Assembly: GCF_030815485.1 (NCBI RefSeq)
Contig: NZ_JAUSWV010000002.1
Span: 8,184,001-8,248,000 of the forward strand
Reading direction: 5' to 3'
Source: Streptomyces rishiriensis
Lineage (GTDB): Bacteria > Actinomycetota > Actinomycetes > Streptomycetales > Streptomycetaceae
Length of the DNA: 64,000 bases
The position numbers and the translations under genes were made by a program. Below the pieces are notes generated by a model, which made no database searches, was not told the DNA's origin, and saw only the letters and a program-made list of their open reading frames with translations. Positions within the stretch are counted from its first letter, which is position 1; each line of letters starts with the position of its first letter. Shown here piece by piece: positions 1 through 8,372 of this stretch.

Positions 1-1795
1 AGCCCGGCACGATCCGGGAGATGCTGTCGCGGATGGTGTTGTAGTCGCCCTCGAACTTCGCCCAAGGGATGTCCCCCGTGCCGTCGACGCTGAGCCGGGC
101 GAGCCGGCACAGGATGGCGACCTCGCTGAGCAGCATGCGCGAGGCCGGTTCGATCCGTCCCCGGGAGGTGTGCACCTCGCTCATGGAGTTCTCGACGGTG
201 ACGAACTGCTCGCCGTCGGCCTGGACGTCACGCTCGGTGCGCCCCAGCGTCGGCAGGATCAGGGCGGTGTCGCCGCAGACGGTGTGCGAGCGGTTGAGCT
301 TGGTCGAGATGTGGGCGGTCAGCCGGCACGTACGCATCGCCTTCTCGGTGACCTCGCTGTCGGGCGCTGCGCGCACGAAGTTCCCGGCCAGGGCGAGGAA
401 GACCTTGACGCGGCCCTCCAGCATCGCCTTGATCGAGTTCACCGAGTCCAGGCCGTGCGGGCGCGGCGGGTCGAAGCCGAACTCCTCTCGCAGGGCGTCC
501 AGGAAGCTGTCCGGCATCTGCTCCCAGATGCCCATGGTGCGGTCGCCCTGGACGTTGCTGTGGCCGCGCACCGGGCAGACGCCCGTGCCGGCACGTCCCA
601 GGTTGCCGCGCAGCATCAGGAAGTTGACGATCTCCCGGATGGTGGGCACGCCGTGCTTGTGCTGGGTGATGCCCATCGCCCAGCACACGACGACGCGTTC
701 GCTGGCGAGGACCTCGTCGCGGACCTTCTCGATCTCCTGGCGGGTCAGTCCCGTCGCCGCGCGCACGTCGTCCCAGTCGACGGTGCGGGCGTGCCGGGCG
801 AACTCCTCGAAGCCGGAGGTGTGGGCGTCGATGAAGTCGTGGTCCAGGACGGTGCCGGGGCGCGCGTCCTCCTCCTCCAGCAGCAGCCGGTTCAGTGCCT
901 GGAACAGGGCGAGGTCCCCGCCGGGCTTGATGTGCAGGAAACGGTCGGCGATCTGGGTGCCCCGCCCCACGATCCCGCGCGGCTTCTGCGGGTTCTTGAA
1001 GCGCCGCAGCCCCGCCTCCGGCAGCGGGTTGACCGCCACGATGCGGCCGCCGTTGCGCTTGGCCTCCTCCAGCGCGGAGAGCTGGCGCGGGTGGTTGCTG
1101 CCGGGGTTCTGCCCCACCAGGAAGATCAGGTCCGCGTGGTGGAGGTCGTCCAGGCTCACGGTGCCCTTGCCGACGCCGATGGTCTCGTTCAGGGCGAAGC
1201 CGCTGGACTCGTGGCACATGTTGCTGCAGTCGGGCAGGTTGTTGGTGCCCAGGGCGCGGGCGAAGAGCTGGAAGACGAAGGCGGCTTCGTTGCTGGCCCG
1301 GCCGGAGGTGTAGAAGACCGCCTCGTCGGGCGAGTCCAGCCCTTTGAGTTCCTGCGCGAGGACGCCCAGGGCGTCCTTCCAGCCGATGGGCTCGTAGTGG
1401 TCCGATCCGGGCCGTTTGATCATCGGCTCGGTGAGCCGGCCCTGCTGGTTGAGCCACATGTCGGAACGGGCGGCCAGGTCGGACACGCTGTGCTCGCGGA
1501 AGAAGTCGGCGGTGATCCGGCGCGTGGTGGCCTCGTCGTTGATGTGCTTGGCGCCGTTCTCGCAGTACTCGTTGCGGTGGCGCCGGCCCGGGGCGGGGTC
1601 CGCCCACGCGCAGCCGGGGCAGTCGACCCCGCCCACCTGGTTCATGGTGAGCAGGTCGACCCCGGTCTTGCGCGGGGAGGTCTGCTCCAGGGAGTACTCC
1701 AGCGCGTGCACGACGGCGGGGACCCCGGCCGCCCACTTCTTCGGCGGTGTCACGGAGAGGGAGGTATCCGGTTCCTCACCGGGCGGGTTCTGCAT
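1..1795 (-). CDS. FdhF/YdeP-family molybdopterin oxidoreductase (C-terminus beyond the window)
   Basis: The reverse strand reads without a stop from ATG at 1795 to the window edge, giving 598 residues; the family is usually about 750-770 residues, so roughly 150 C-terminal residues are missing. Early motifs include DCPGCAW (a CxxC site), then NMCHESSG and VGQNPGSNHPRQ, typical of the MGD-binding core, and later GVCPVRGHSNVQGDRTMGIWE, which is characteristic of FdhF/YdeP proteins. The family transfers electrons with a bis-MGD molybdenum cofactor. The substrate is not certain, and formate is only an inherited name. AAAGG lies upstream of the start. The SRPBCC gene ends 36 bp upstream on the same strand, so the two are probably cotranscribed. 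Confidence 0.9.
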   Translation of the reverse strand, partial: MQNPPGEEPDTSLSVTPPKKWAAGVPAVVHALEYSLEQTSPRKTGVDLLTMNQVGGVDCPGCAWADPAPGRRHRNEYCENGAKHINDEATTRRITADFFREHSVSDLAARSDMWLNQQGRLTEPMIKRPGSDHYEPIGWKDALGVLAQELKGLDSPDEAVFYTSGRASNEAAFVFQLFARALGTNNLPDCSNMCHESSGFALNETIGVGKGTVSLDDLHHADLIFLVGQNPGSNHPRQLSALEEAKRNGGRIVAVNPLPEAGLRRFKNPQKPRGIVGRGTQIADRFLHIKPGGDLALFQALNRLLLEEEDARPGTVLDHDFIDAHTSGFEEFARHARTVDWDDVRAATGLTRQEIEKVRDEVLASERVVVCWAMGITQHKHGVPTIREIVNFLMLRGNLGRAGTGVCPVRGHSNVQGDRTMGIWEQMPDSFLDALREEFGFDPPRPHGLDSVNSIKAMLEGRVKVFLALAGNFVRAAPDSEVTEKAMRTCRLTAHISTKLNRSHTVCGDTALILPTLGRTERDVQADGEQFVTVENSMSEVHTSRGRIEPASRMLLSEVAILCRLARLSVDGTGDIPWAKFEGDYNTIRDSISRIVPG

Positions 1796-1831
1796 CGCTT
1801 GGCCTTTCTCTTGCCGTGTCGGGCGGGCAGG

Positions 1832-2425
1832 TCAGCCGACGGGCCACTGGGCGACACGGCTCCTGGGCGGTTCCGGGGTGTCGTGCTGGACACGGCCGTT
1901 GCGGATGGTGCCGCGCCAGGCGCCGCCCTCCTGGCCGAGCCCTTCGATGAAGTCCTTGAAGCTGACAAGTTCTCCGCGCACCAGCCGGGCGGCCAGCTCC
2001 GTGACCCTGGGGGAGCGGGTGAGGACCTTCACGGCGCCGTGCGGCCGCAGGAGCATCCGGACGGTGATCGCGGTGCCCCCGGACTCCGTGGGACGGAACT
2101 CGACCTCGCCCTCATGGGTGGGATGCTGCTCCAAGCCCCGCCAGGCCAGGTAGGCGTCGGGGTCCTGTTCCACGATCTCGACCGGGAAACGGTGGCGCAC
2201 AGGGCCGTAGCCGATGGTCCACGCGGTGACGGTGGGCCTGACCTGCTCGACGTCGCGCACCACGGCCGAGAAACGCGGGAACGTCTTGAACTGCGTCCAC
2301 TGGTTGTAGGCCGTACGGACCGGCACCGCGACCTCGACCCTCTCCTCGACGTGCCGCTCGCGCAGCGGACGGCGGCGTGTGACGCCGTCGCCGCCGGTGC
2401 GCCCGTCGTCCTCTTCGTGCGCCAT
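1832..2425 (-). CDS. SRPBCC-family (cyclase/dehydrase-like) protein
   Basis: About 197 residues. The core from roughly residue 30 has the START/coenzyme-Q-binding pattern: VEVAVPVRTAYNQWTQFKTFPRF, a central ...YLAWRGLE..., and GTAITVRMLLRP near the end of the sheet. These helix-grip proteins bind hydrophobic ligands or remodel membranes. Similar Streptomyces proteins are annotated as cyclase/dehydrase without proven chemistry. Two adjacent ATG codons (2428 and 2425) follow GAAGGA; I chose the second because the spacing is 5 nt. The start at 2458 adds residues with no ribosome site. It is followed by the oxidoreductase gene in the same direction. Confidence 0.85.
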   Translation of the reverse strand: MAHEEDDGRTGGDGVTRRRPLRERHVEERVEVAVPVRTAYNQWTQFKTFPRFSAVVRDVEQVRPTVTAWTIGYGPVRHRFPVEIVEQDPDAYLAWRGLEQHPTHEGEVEFRPTESGGTAITVRMLLRPHGAVKVLTRSPRVTELAARLVRGELVSFKDFIEGLGQEGGAWRGTIRNGRVQHDTPEPPRSRVAQWPVG

Positions 2426-2796
2426 CATGGTCCTTCTTCCGGTGAGAAAGCCGAGCATCCGGACGTTCGGTTCCCCCTGGTGTCAGGGCACCACTTCCGG
2501 TTCCCCGATCCCGGGCTTCAAGTCACCCGACCGCACCCCCGACCCCTGTGCACGGGCCCGAGGGCACGTCCGCCGGGCTTCTCCGGCGCCCGGCGGCCAC
2601 CTCCAGCTTCACCCCTGGCCCCGGCCACCCGCCACTCACCGCACCCCGGCAGGCGGGAGAGTGAGGACGGACTGGACGAGGTGGCCCAACGGGCCGGGCC
2701 GGGACCAGGGGTGCATCCCGCGACCGATCGACACCCCCTACTCTTCGGCTGATCGGAAGCACTCACCGAGGCAGGACCAAGACGGGGGAAGGCACC

Positions 2797-3972
2797 ATGA
2801 CATATCGGCGCGCGGCGATACCGGCACTGACCGGCGGCCTGCTGATCACGTTGTTGCTGTGGTGGGCCGGGGCGAGCGAGCAGGCACTCCACCTGCGCGG
2901 CGCCACCAGCGTGTTCGACGTCCAGTCCGTGATCGAACTCCGGCGCTGGCTCGCCCCCTGGTCGTACGACCCCTTGACGGAGTCGCTGTCGGACGGGACC
3001 GCGGGCGGGGACACGCCCGTGACCGGCAGCGCCCGGTACGCCGACCTGCACAACACCGCCATGCAGATCAGATTCGTGGCGGTCTTCGTGTTCTTCCTGG
3101 CCGGTGCGCTGCTGATCATCCACCGGATCCCGCCGACGCGGCGCCGTACGCCGGCCACGCTGCTCGCGCTGTGGGCCTGGGGCCCCGTGGCCGCGACGCT
3201 GGCCGTGACAATCTCCGCGCCTTGGCTGATCGCGTCCGGGGGACACGGCAGCTACCGGGCGCTGCCGCAGCTGGCGAGTGTGATCGCGTCGAGCGGACCG
3301 GTCGCGGTGTTCGCCGGACTGCTGACCGCGCTGCTCACGGTGCTCGTCGCACGTCTCACCACCACGGGGCCGGAGCCACTGCCCCTGCGAAGTGTGCCGC
3401 CGCGCGCCGCCCGCCTGGCCGCGAGCGCCGGGACCGTGGTGGTCGCGCTGTCCGTGGTCGTCCTCTCGTACCAGTCGGTGGCGGCCCGGATCCAGACCTC
3501 GTTCGGTGGCGGGGGCCTGCTGTCCGAGCCCGGCGACCTGCTCCGTCAGTGGCTGCTGCTCGGCGCGTGGACCGGCCCGGCGACCGGGCAGCTCGGCGAC
3601 TGGCTCCTCTACCGGGCCGCCGACGTGCTCCTGCTGGCCGTGGTGTGGTGGTCGCTGCGGCTGCTGCCCGGTCTGCTGACCCGGACCACGGCGCCGGCGA
3701 TGGCGGTCGGCGCGGTCTGCGCAACGGTGTGCGCACTGCTGGCGAGCCAGGTGCTGCACATGGCGATCGACGACACCGTCGGCGTGTGGGGGCCCGTGTA
3801 CCTGTTCTCCAAGCTGGGCAGCGGCATCCCGGCCGCTCTCACCTTCGGCGTTCCGGCGGGACTCGCGGCCCTGCTGACACTGCGGCTCGCCGGGGCCCGC
3901 GACACCGGCGAGTCCCCCGGGGCGACGGCCACGGGTGGAGCCGTCCAGGCGGCGCCGCACAGCGGTTCCTAG
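2797..3972 (+). CDS. polytopic membrane protein of unknown function
   Basis: 391 residues with six to eight hydrophobic segments. The first (PALTGGLLITLLLWWAGAS) follows a short arginine-containing N-terminus, and others lie near residues 90-110, 120-145, 165-190, 205-225, 265-285, 300-325 and 345-370. A region with ATSVFDVQSVIELRRWLAPW lies between segments 1 and 2 and is probably extracytoplasmic. The C-terminal tail is short, glycine- and alanine-rich and cytoplasmic. GGAAGG sits just upstream of the ATG. I do not recognise a family. It stands alone, divergent from the SRPBCC gene, with a hairpin terminator after its stop. Confidence 0.8.
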   Translation: MTYRRAAIPALTGGLLITLLLWWAGASEQALHLRGATSVFDVQSVIELRRWLAPWSYDPLTESLSDGTAGGDTPVTGSARYADLHNTAMQIRFVAVFVFFLAGALLIIHRIPPTRRRTPATLLALWAWGPVAATLAVTISAPWLIASGGHGSYRALPQLASVIASSGPVAVFAGLLTALLTVLVARLTTTGPEPLPLRSVPPRAARLAASAGTVVVALSVVVLSYQSVAARIQTSFGGGGLLSEPGDLLRQWLLLGAWTGPATGQLGDWLLYRAADVLLLAVVWWSLRLLPGLLTRTTAPAMAVGAVCATVCALLASQVLHMAIDDTVGVWGPVYLFSKLGSGIPAALTFGVPAGLAALLTLRLAGARDTGESPGATATGGAVQAAPHSGS

Positions 3973-3990
3973 CGAGGCCCGCTGTCCGCT

Positions 3991-4017
3991 CGCCACCCGC
4001 CGACGTGACGGGTGGCG
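3991..4017 (+). terminator. hairpin terminator after the membrane protein gene
   Basis: CGCCACCCG at 3991-3999 pairs perfectly with CGGGTGGCG at 4009-4017 across a 9-nt loop, about 20 nt past the stop codon. There is no T-run, as is usual in streptomycetes. The rest of 3973-4271 shows no gene. Confidence 0.55.
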
Positions 4018-4271
4018 CCGGTGGCCCTCGTCGACGGCCGTGTCCCCGCTCCCGTCCCCGAGGGACGGTGCCCTCGTCCCAGTTCTCGGAGCCGGAAGCC
4101 GGATCGTTCCAGCCATGGGTGCAGCGGCTCCGTGTCCCCGTACACCTCGACGCAGTCGTCGGCCGGGGTGCTACGGCTGTACGAAGACAGCGCGAGGTCG
4201 GTGGGCGGGGCGCGCACCGCTCACCGCGGCCTTCTCGTGGGCGGGGCTCCGGGCGATCGGCTCACCGCCCG

Positions 4272-5795
4272 TCAGGGCCTCGCGACCCGCACGGTGAGCG
4301 GATTGTTGAAGTAGCCGGAGGCGGACTGCTGTTCGTGGAAGCTCTCGCCCGGGCCGCCGCCGTAGACGCGGAAGAACCACGCACGACCGGTGTGATCCTC
4401 GAAGTCCTCCTGGAGCCTGCGCCGCGGAAGTCCCTGAACGTCCTTGATGTCAGGATCCGTGCACAGCCTGCGCATCACGTCGTCGAACTTCTTCTTGAAC
4501 GTCTGCTGGTCGTCGGTCTCGCTCAGGGCGCTGATGGTGCTGAACCAGCCGCCGGCCTTCTTCGCCCGCTGGTAGAGCGTGTCGTACAGCTCCTCCCGCG
4601 CGATCCTGTCGAAGTCGTTGCGCGCGTAGTTCTCCAGCGTCACCCGGCAGCTGCCGTCGAGCGAGGAGGCGACCACGGCCGCGAAGTGATAACCCCAGAC
4701 GTTGTCGCCGCGGGCCGCCGGCGGCTGGACGGAGTGGTCGCGCTCGTCCTCGGCGGCCATGCTGAAGATCGCGAAACCCTCGCCGACGTGGGGTGACGCG
4801 TGCTGGTTGACGCCCAGCCGGGCGGCGGTCCCGTCCCGTCCGCCGTTCCTGACGGCCTCGCCGTACACCCTTCCGTTGTCCGGCGCCGCCCGGTCCCTGG
4901 CCCCGGCCGCGTCGACCGCCCCGGGCACGTCCAGGCCGCCGTCGGGCGAGGAGGCGATCTGCCCGGCCAGACTGCTGATCCGGGGATCGCTGTCGGAGCC
5001 GGGGGTGATGTCGAACTCTCCGGTGCCGGCGCCGAGCACCACCCGGCTCGTCTTGTCCCGGCTGGAGCCCATCAGTTTGCAGGCCACCGTGATGCAGGTG
5101 CTGCGCACCAGCGAGACGAACTCCTCACCGGTGGGCTGCTGCGTCTGCTGCGCGAGCACCGGCTGCACGCGGGAGAGCCGTCGGCCGCCGACGGTGATGC
5201 TCCTGCCCTGCAGGGCGAGGCGCACGATGCTGCCCGCAGCGTCCAGGGAGGCGTTGGCGTTGTCGACGACCTGCTGGACGGCGTAGAACTCCTTCGGCTC
5301 GTCCGTGTCGAGCACGGCGAGCGTGCCGTCGTTCGCGACGCGCAGCCCCGCTTCGGCCGGTTTCACCTGGCGGGCGGGATAGCGGATGCGCTCGGGGACG
5401 CCACGAGGGCCCAGGGTCGCACCGCTGCCGGTCACCACCCTGGCTTCCTGCTCCTGCTCCATGAAGTGCGGGCCCTTGTCCCCCTCCTCGCGGTCCGCCG
5501 GGTAGCTGCCGCCGGGAAGGGTGGTGATCCGCTGGACGACCTGACGCGCGGAGCCGGTGGGGCCGGGGGACCGCGAGCCGTCCGCGCCGCCCATCGTTTG
5601 GCTCAACGCGGCGTTGCCGACGCTCTGTTGGAGCGCGGCGATGGTGTCCGTGCCGGCTCGGGCGGCGAGGCCCCGGCCGGACAGGTCGGCCCATACACGG
5701 GCCGCCGCGCCGGGTGCCGCGGGCACCGCCGAACGCCGGGCAGGCCGCTGCCCGGCATGGGCGGACATCGGGTCCTGTTCTGCTCTGCGCACCAT
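4272..5795 (-). CDS. eCIS-cargo-like protein with LQxSxGNxA leader
   Basis: 507 residues. Residues 1-50 are low complexity and rich in Ala, Arg and Pro. They lead to ALQQSVGNAALSQ (54-66), the LQxSxGN(A/R)A motif found near the N-terminus of actinobacterial proteins linked to extracellular contractile injection systems and DUF4157 proteins. VVQR follows at 86-89. The C-terminal half has HVGEGFAIF, WGYHFAAVVASS, VTLENYAR, and a terminal WFFRVYG...SFHEQQ...NPLTVRV segment, a module seen at the end of such cargo proteins. No signal peptide is present. The enzymatic function is unknown, and no phage-tail genes lie in the window. The start could also be M10 at 5768. Confidence 0.75.
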   Translation of the reverse strand: MVRRAEQDPMSAHAGQRPARRSAVPAAPGAAARVWADLSGRGLAARAGTDTIAALQQSVGNAALSQTMGGADGSRSPGPTGSARQVVQRITTLPGGSYPADREEGDKGPHFMEQEQEARVVTGSGATLGPRGVPERIRYPARQVKPAEAGLRVANDGTLAVLDTDEPKEFYAVQQVVDNANASLDAAGSIVRLALQGRSITVGGRRLSRVQPVLAQQTQQPTGEEFVSLVRSTCITVACKLMGSSRDKTSRVVLGAGTGEFDITPGSDSDPRISSLAGQIASSPDGGLDVPGAVDAAGARDRAAPDNGRVYGEAVRNGGRDGTAARLGVNQHASPHVGEGFAIFSMAAEDERDHSVQPPAARGDNVWGYHFAAVVASSLDGSCRVTLENYARNDFDRIAREELYDTLYQRAKKAGGWFSTISALSETDDQQTFKKKFDDVMRRLCTDPDIKDVQGLPRRRLQEDFEDHTGRAWFFRVYGGGPGESFHEQQSASGYFNNPLTVRVARP

Positions 5796-5971
5796 GTCCG
5801 TCTGTCCGTGTGTCTTCTCTTCAGGCGCCGGTCACGCGCGTCTCCCGCGTTGCGGGGCACCTCGTCGGCGCCGTACCGATCAGCGTGGACGGGTAGGCCG
5901 CCATGTCCCAAGGGCTCGGGGGCAGCCGCCGGGGAAGACTTCCGTGGCCTTTCGAGCAGCCGTGCCGTCCT

Positions 5972-6035
5972 GGCGGACGGGTGGAGGGGGCGACGAGTGG
6001 ACGGGCGGACGGGTGGAGGGGGCGACGAGTGGACG
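5972..6035. repeat. two tandem copies of a 32-bp G-rich unit
   Basis: Positions 5972-6003 and 6004-6035 are identical 32-bp units rich in GGACGGGTGG and GGCGACGAGTGG. A degenerate third copy continues to about 6061. They lie in the 386-bp gene-free stretch 5796-6181, where I see no other convincing coding sequence. Confidence 0.8.
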
Positions 6036-6181
6036 GGTCGGCGGGGCGGACAGGTGGACGGGGATCGAACGGCCGGAGCCGTGGAGTGTGGTGCCCGTTC
6101 GTGTAGTCGGGCCGCCGGCGGGAACCAGGTTCTCGCCCGGCGTCAGGCCGGGCGCGGGTCGGTCGGCGGAGGGGCATCGGT

Positions 6182-6673
6182 ATGACGGACATGGACGCGT
6201 TCACCGACCGGCTGGACCCGGACATGTGTGTCGTGACGGCCGAGGCGGGCGGTGAGCGGGCGGGCTGCCTCGTGGGCTTCGCCTCCCAGTGCTCCATGCG
6301 GCCGGTGCGGTTCGTGGTGTGGCTGTCGAAAGTGAACCGGACCTTCGAGGTGGCGCGCGCCGCCGAGTTCCTCGCCGTGCATCTGCTGACGCCGGAACAG
6401 TTCGAGGTGGCTGCCCTGTTCGGGGGCGAGACAGGCGACCGGGTGGACAAGTTCGAGCGGACGCGCTGGACGCAGGGGCACGGCGGCGCGCTCGTCCTCG
6501 AGGACGCGTACGCGTGGTTCGTCGGCAGGATCGAGCAGCGGATCGATGCGGGCGACCACGTCGGTTTCGTTCTGGACCCGGTGCGGTCCGGCGCGCGGGG
6601 CAGGCCCGACGGCCGTCCGCTGCTGAGGCTCGCGGACGCCTTGGCGATCGAACCGGGGCATCCGGTGGACTGA
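6182..6673 (+). CDS. flavin reductase-like domain protein
   Basis: 163 residues. The fold signature of FMN-binding flavin reductases is visible: CVVTAEAGGERAGCLVGFASQCSM (residues 16-39), PVRFVVWLSKVNRTFEVA, FLAVHLLT, and LFGGETGDRVDKFE, followed by an acidic VLEDAYAWFVGRIEQRIDAGDHVGFVLDPV stretch ending the barrel. Family members bind FMN and either reduce it or act as FMN-dependent oxidoreductases. GGAGG ends about 8 nt upstream of the ATG. It reads towards the amphi-Trp gene and may share its transcript. Confidence 0.9.
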   Translation: MTDMDAFTDRLDPDMCVVTAEAGGERAGCLVGFASQCSMRPVRFVVWLSKVNRTFEVARAAEFLAVHLLTPEQFEVAALFGGETGDRVDKFERTRWTQGHGGALVLEDAYAWFVGRIEQRIDAGDHVGFVLDPVRSGARGRPDGRPLLRLADALAIEPGHPVD

Positions 6674-6766
6674 TGCGCCTTCGCGCGCGAGCGCACCGGA
6701 TGTCCGATGGCGTGCATGACCGCAGAATTGGCGTTATGTGTGGTTCATGCCGGATCGGAGGCGTTG

Positions 6767-7171
6767 GTGAAAGACCTCAAGTTTGAGCAGAAGCGCTCGC
6801 TGTCGCGTCTGGAGGCGGCCGACCAGCTCACGGCGCTCGCGGCCGCGCTGCGCGAGGGCGGCGACGTGGAACTGGCGTTCGGCCCCGGAATGCTGAGCCT
6901 GCGCATCCCCGACGACCTGCGCACCGAGATCGAGGTCGAGGTCGGAGACGGAGAGGTCGAGCTGGAGTTCGAGCTCAAGTGGCCGACCGTACCGACCAGG
7001 GCGGCGTCGGCGCGAGCAGGAACGAGCACCGACGAGGCCGCGAAACCCAGGAAGGCCACGAGACCCAAGGAGTCCACGAGCCGGAAGGCGGCGTCCGCCG
7101 GCCCCACTCGGAGCAGCGCGGGCGCGGGTCGGAGCAGAGCCGCGAAGTCGTCCGCGGCGAAAACGGCCTGA
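6767..7171 (+). CDS. amphi-Trp domain-containing protein with basic tail
   Basis: 134 residues from GTG at 6767, which has GGAGG at a 5-nt spacing; the upstream ATG at 6707 lacks a ribosome site and adds unrelated residues. Residues 1-75 are the small amphi-Trp domain (KDLKFEQKRSLSRLEAADQL, then EVEVGDGEVELEFELKW). The rest is a low-complexity tail of Lys, Arg, Ala, Ser and Thr, resembling the basic tails of some actinobacterial nucleoid proteins. Function is unknown; the tail suggests binding to nucleic acid or another polyanion. Confidence 0.85.
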   Translation: MKDLKFEQKRSLSRLEAADQLTALAAALREGGDVELAFGPGMLSLRIPDDLRTEIEVEVGDGEVELEFELKWPTVPTRAASARAGTSTDEAAKPRKATRPKESTSRKAASAGPTRSSAGAGRSRAAKSSAAKTA

Positions 7172-7269
7172 GCGGGGCCGAGCGGTGCGCCCGGGGCGCC
7201 CACCGGGCCGGTTCGGTGCGCCGGCTGCGACCGATGGAGGAGGTCGAGGGCGAGCGGGCCTACGGGCCG

Positions 7270-7710
7270 TCACCGCGATTCGTGGTGGGCGAGAACTCGG
7301 CCGAGCAGGCGGGTCAAGGTCTGCCGGTCCTCGGCCGACAGCGGTTCGAGCAGGTCGTCCTGTACCTGATCGAGCAGCTGGTCCAGGCGTCGCAGCTGCT
7401 CGGCGCCGTCCGGGGTGAGGCTCACCTGGTTGCGCCGCCCGTGGTGCGGGTCCGGTGCCCGGTCGACGAAGCCCTGCTCGACGAGTCGATTGACGGCCGA
7501 CACGACATCGCTGCGGTCGACGCGGCACCGGCGGCCGAGCTCCGCCTGGCTCGCCGGGCCGAACTCGTGCAGGGCCGCCAGGATGCGGTAGTGGTACCCG
7601 CGTGCCCCGGCGGCGGTGAATCCGGCGAACACCAGCCGGCGGGCGTGCACGGCGAGCTGCGTGATCAGCCAGCTCGGCTTCGCCGTCAGGCGCCGGGGGA
7701 TCTCGTCCAT
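7270..7710 (-). CDS. MarR-family transcriptional regulator
   Basis: 146 residues from ATG at 7710. The winged helix is clear: GARGYHYRILAALHEFGPASQAELGRRCRVDRSDVVSAVNRLVEQGFVDRAPDPHHGRRNQVSLTPDG (about 38-105), flanked by dimerisation helices ending in TRLLGRVLAHHE. MarR proteins repress neighbouring genes until a small ligand binds. It is divergent from the SnoaL-like gene at 7800, and two identical inverted 17-mers occupy the shared promoter, so it probably represses itself and that gene. The longer reading frame to 8115 lies antisense to the neighbour and is not used. Confidence 0.92.
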   Translation of the reverse strand: MDEIPRRLTAKPSWLITQLAVHARRLVFAGFTAAGARGYHYRILAALHEFGPASQAELGRRCRVDRSDVVSAVNRLVEQGFVDRAPDPHHGRRNQVSLTPDGAEQLRRLDQLLDQVQDDLLEPLSAEDRQTLTRLLGRVLAHHESR

Positions 7711-7727
7711 GACGAGCACTTTATATG

Positions 7728-7772
7728 TGTGGGTGGGACCCACATCCATCAGTAGTGTGGGTCCCACCCACA
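7728..7772. promoter_or_regulatory. twin operator between the MarR and SnoaL-like genes
   Basis: TGTGGGTGGGACCCACA (7728-7744) and its exact reverse complement (7756-7772) are arranged as inverted copies with centres 28 bp apart. A TTATAT at 7721-7726 abuts the first copy and could be a -10 element. This is the likely binding site of the adjacent MarR repressor. Confidence 0.75.
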
Positions 7773-7799
7773 TTGGAGTAGCCGTCAGAAGGAGACCTG

Positions 7800-8252
7800 A
7801 TGTCCGCTGCCGACCGGATCGCCGATCGTGTCGAGATCGCCGAACTCTTCGCCCGCCTGGCCGACCTGCTGGACGAATGCCGCCACGACGACATCGCCAC
7901 CGTCTACCACGACGACATCGTGGTGCGGGGGCCGAACGGCGAGCTGCGCGGCCTCGGCGAAGTGACCGCCCTGCTGAAGCGGAGCCAGGTCGAGGGGGAG
8001 CGCACCCAGCATGTGCACGGTGACGTGCTGGTGCGCGTCGACGGTGACCGCGCGAAGGCCACGGCGAACCAGCTCGTGTACTTCTACCGGGACGGTGAGC
8101 CGCCCCACCGGACAAGCGGCCTGCGGACGGCCTGCACCGCCGTGCTGACGCCGGCGGGATGGAGGTTCAGCGAAACGCGCATCACGCTCGCCTGGACGCA
8201 AGGGGCGCCTCGGGTCGTCCCGGCGCCCGGCCCGGGTGATCCGCACGAGTGA
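7800..8252 (+). CDS. nuclear transport factor 2 / SnoaL-like protein
   Basis: 150 residues. It has the NTF2 cone-fold pattern: an N-terminal helix ADRVEIAELFARLADLLDECRHDDIATVYHDDIVVRGPNGELRG, then HVHGDVLVRVDGDRAKATANQLVYFYRDG and a closing strand GWRFSETRITLAWTQG. Such proteins are small cyclases, isomerases, polyketide-type enzymes or simple ligand binders; the reaction is not predictable. AAGGAG lies 5 nt before the ATG. It is probably the target of the divergent MarR protein. Confidence 0.88.
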   Translation: MSAADRIADRVEIAELFARLADLLDECRHDDIATVYHDDIVVRGPNGELRGLGEVTALLKRSQVEGERTQHVHGDVLVRVDGDRAKATANQLVYFYRDGEPPHRTSGLRTACTAVLTPAGWRFSETRITLAWTQGAPRVVPAPGPGDPHE

Positions 8253-8269
8253 TCGTCCGCCGGGCCGGC

Positions 8270-8311
8270 CGTCCCGGTCCCTCGCTCGCGCCTCCGGCGC
8301 TCACCGGGACG
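8270..8311. terminator. bidirectional hairpin between convergent genes
   Basis: CGTCCCGGT (8270-8278) and ACCGGGACG (8303-8311) are perfect complements separated by 24 nt. They lie between the SnoaL-like gene (+) and the membrane-anchored gene (-). The loop is long, so the assignment is tentative. Confidence 0.4.
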
Positions 8312-8372
8312 AGCCCCTCCCGAGGCTCGCCGTGCCCGCCGGGCGGGGGCGCAGCTCGCCGGCTCACCGACG

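Noticed and set aside
170..2752. Long plus-strand frame over the oxidoreductase and SRPBCC genes
   Set aside because: Shadow of genuine minus-strand genes with recognisable motifs.
7728..7772. Inverted 17-mers as insertion-sequence ends
   Set aside because: Only 11 bp lie between them and there is no transposase; an operator explains them.
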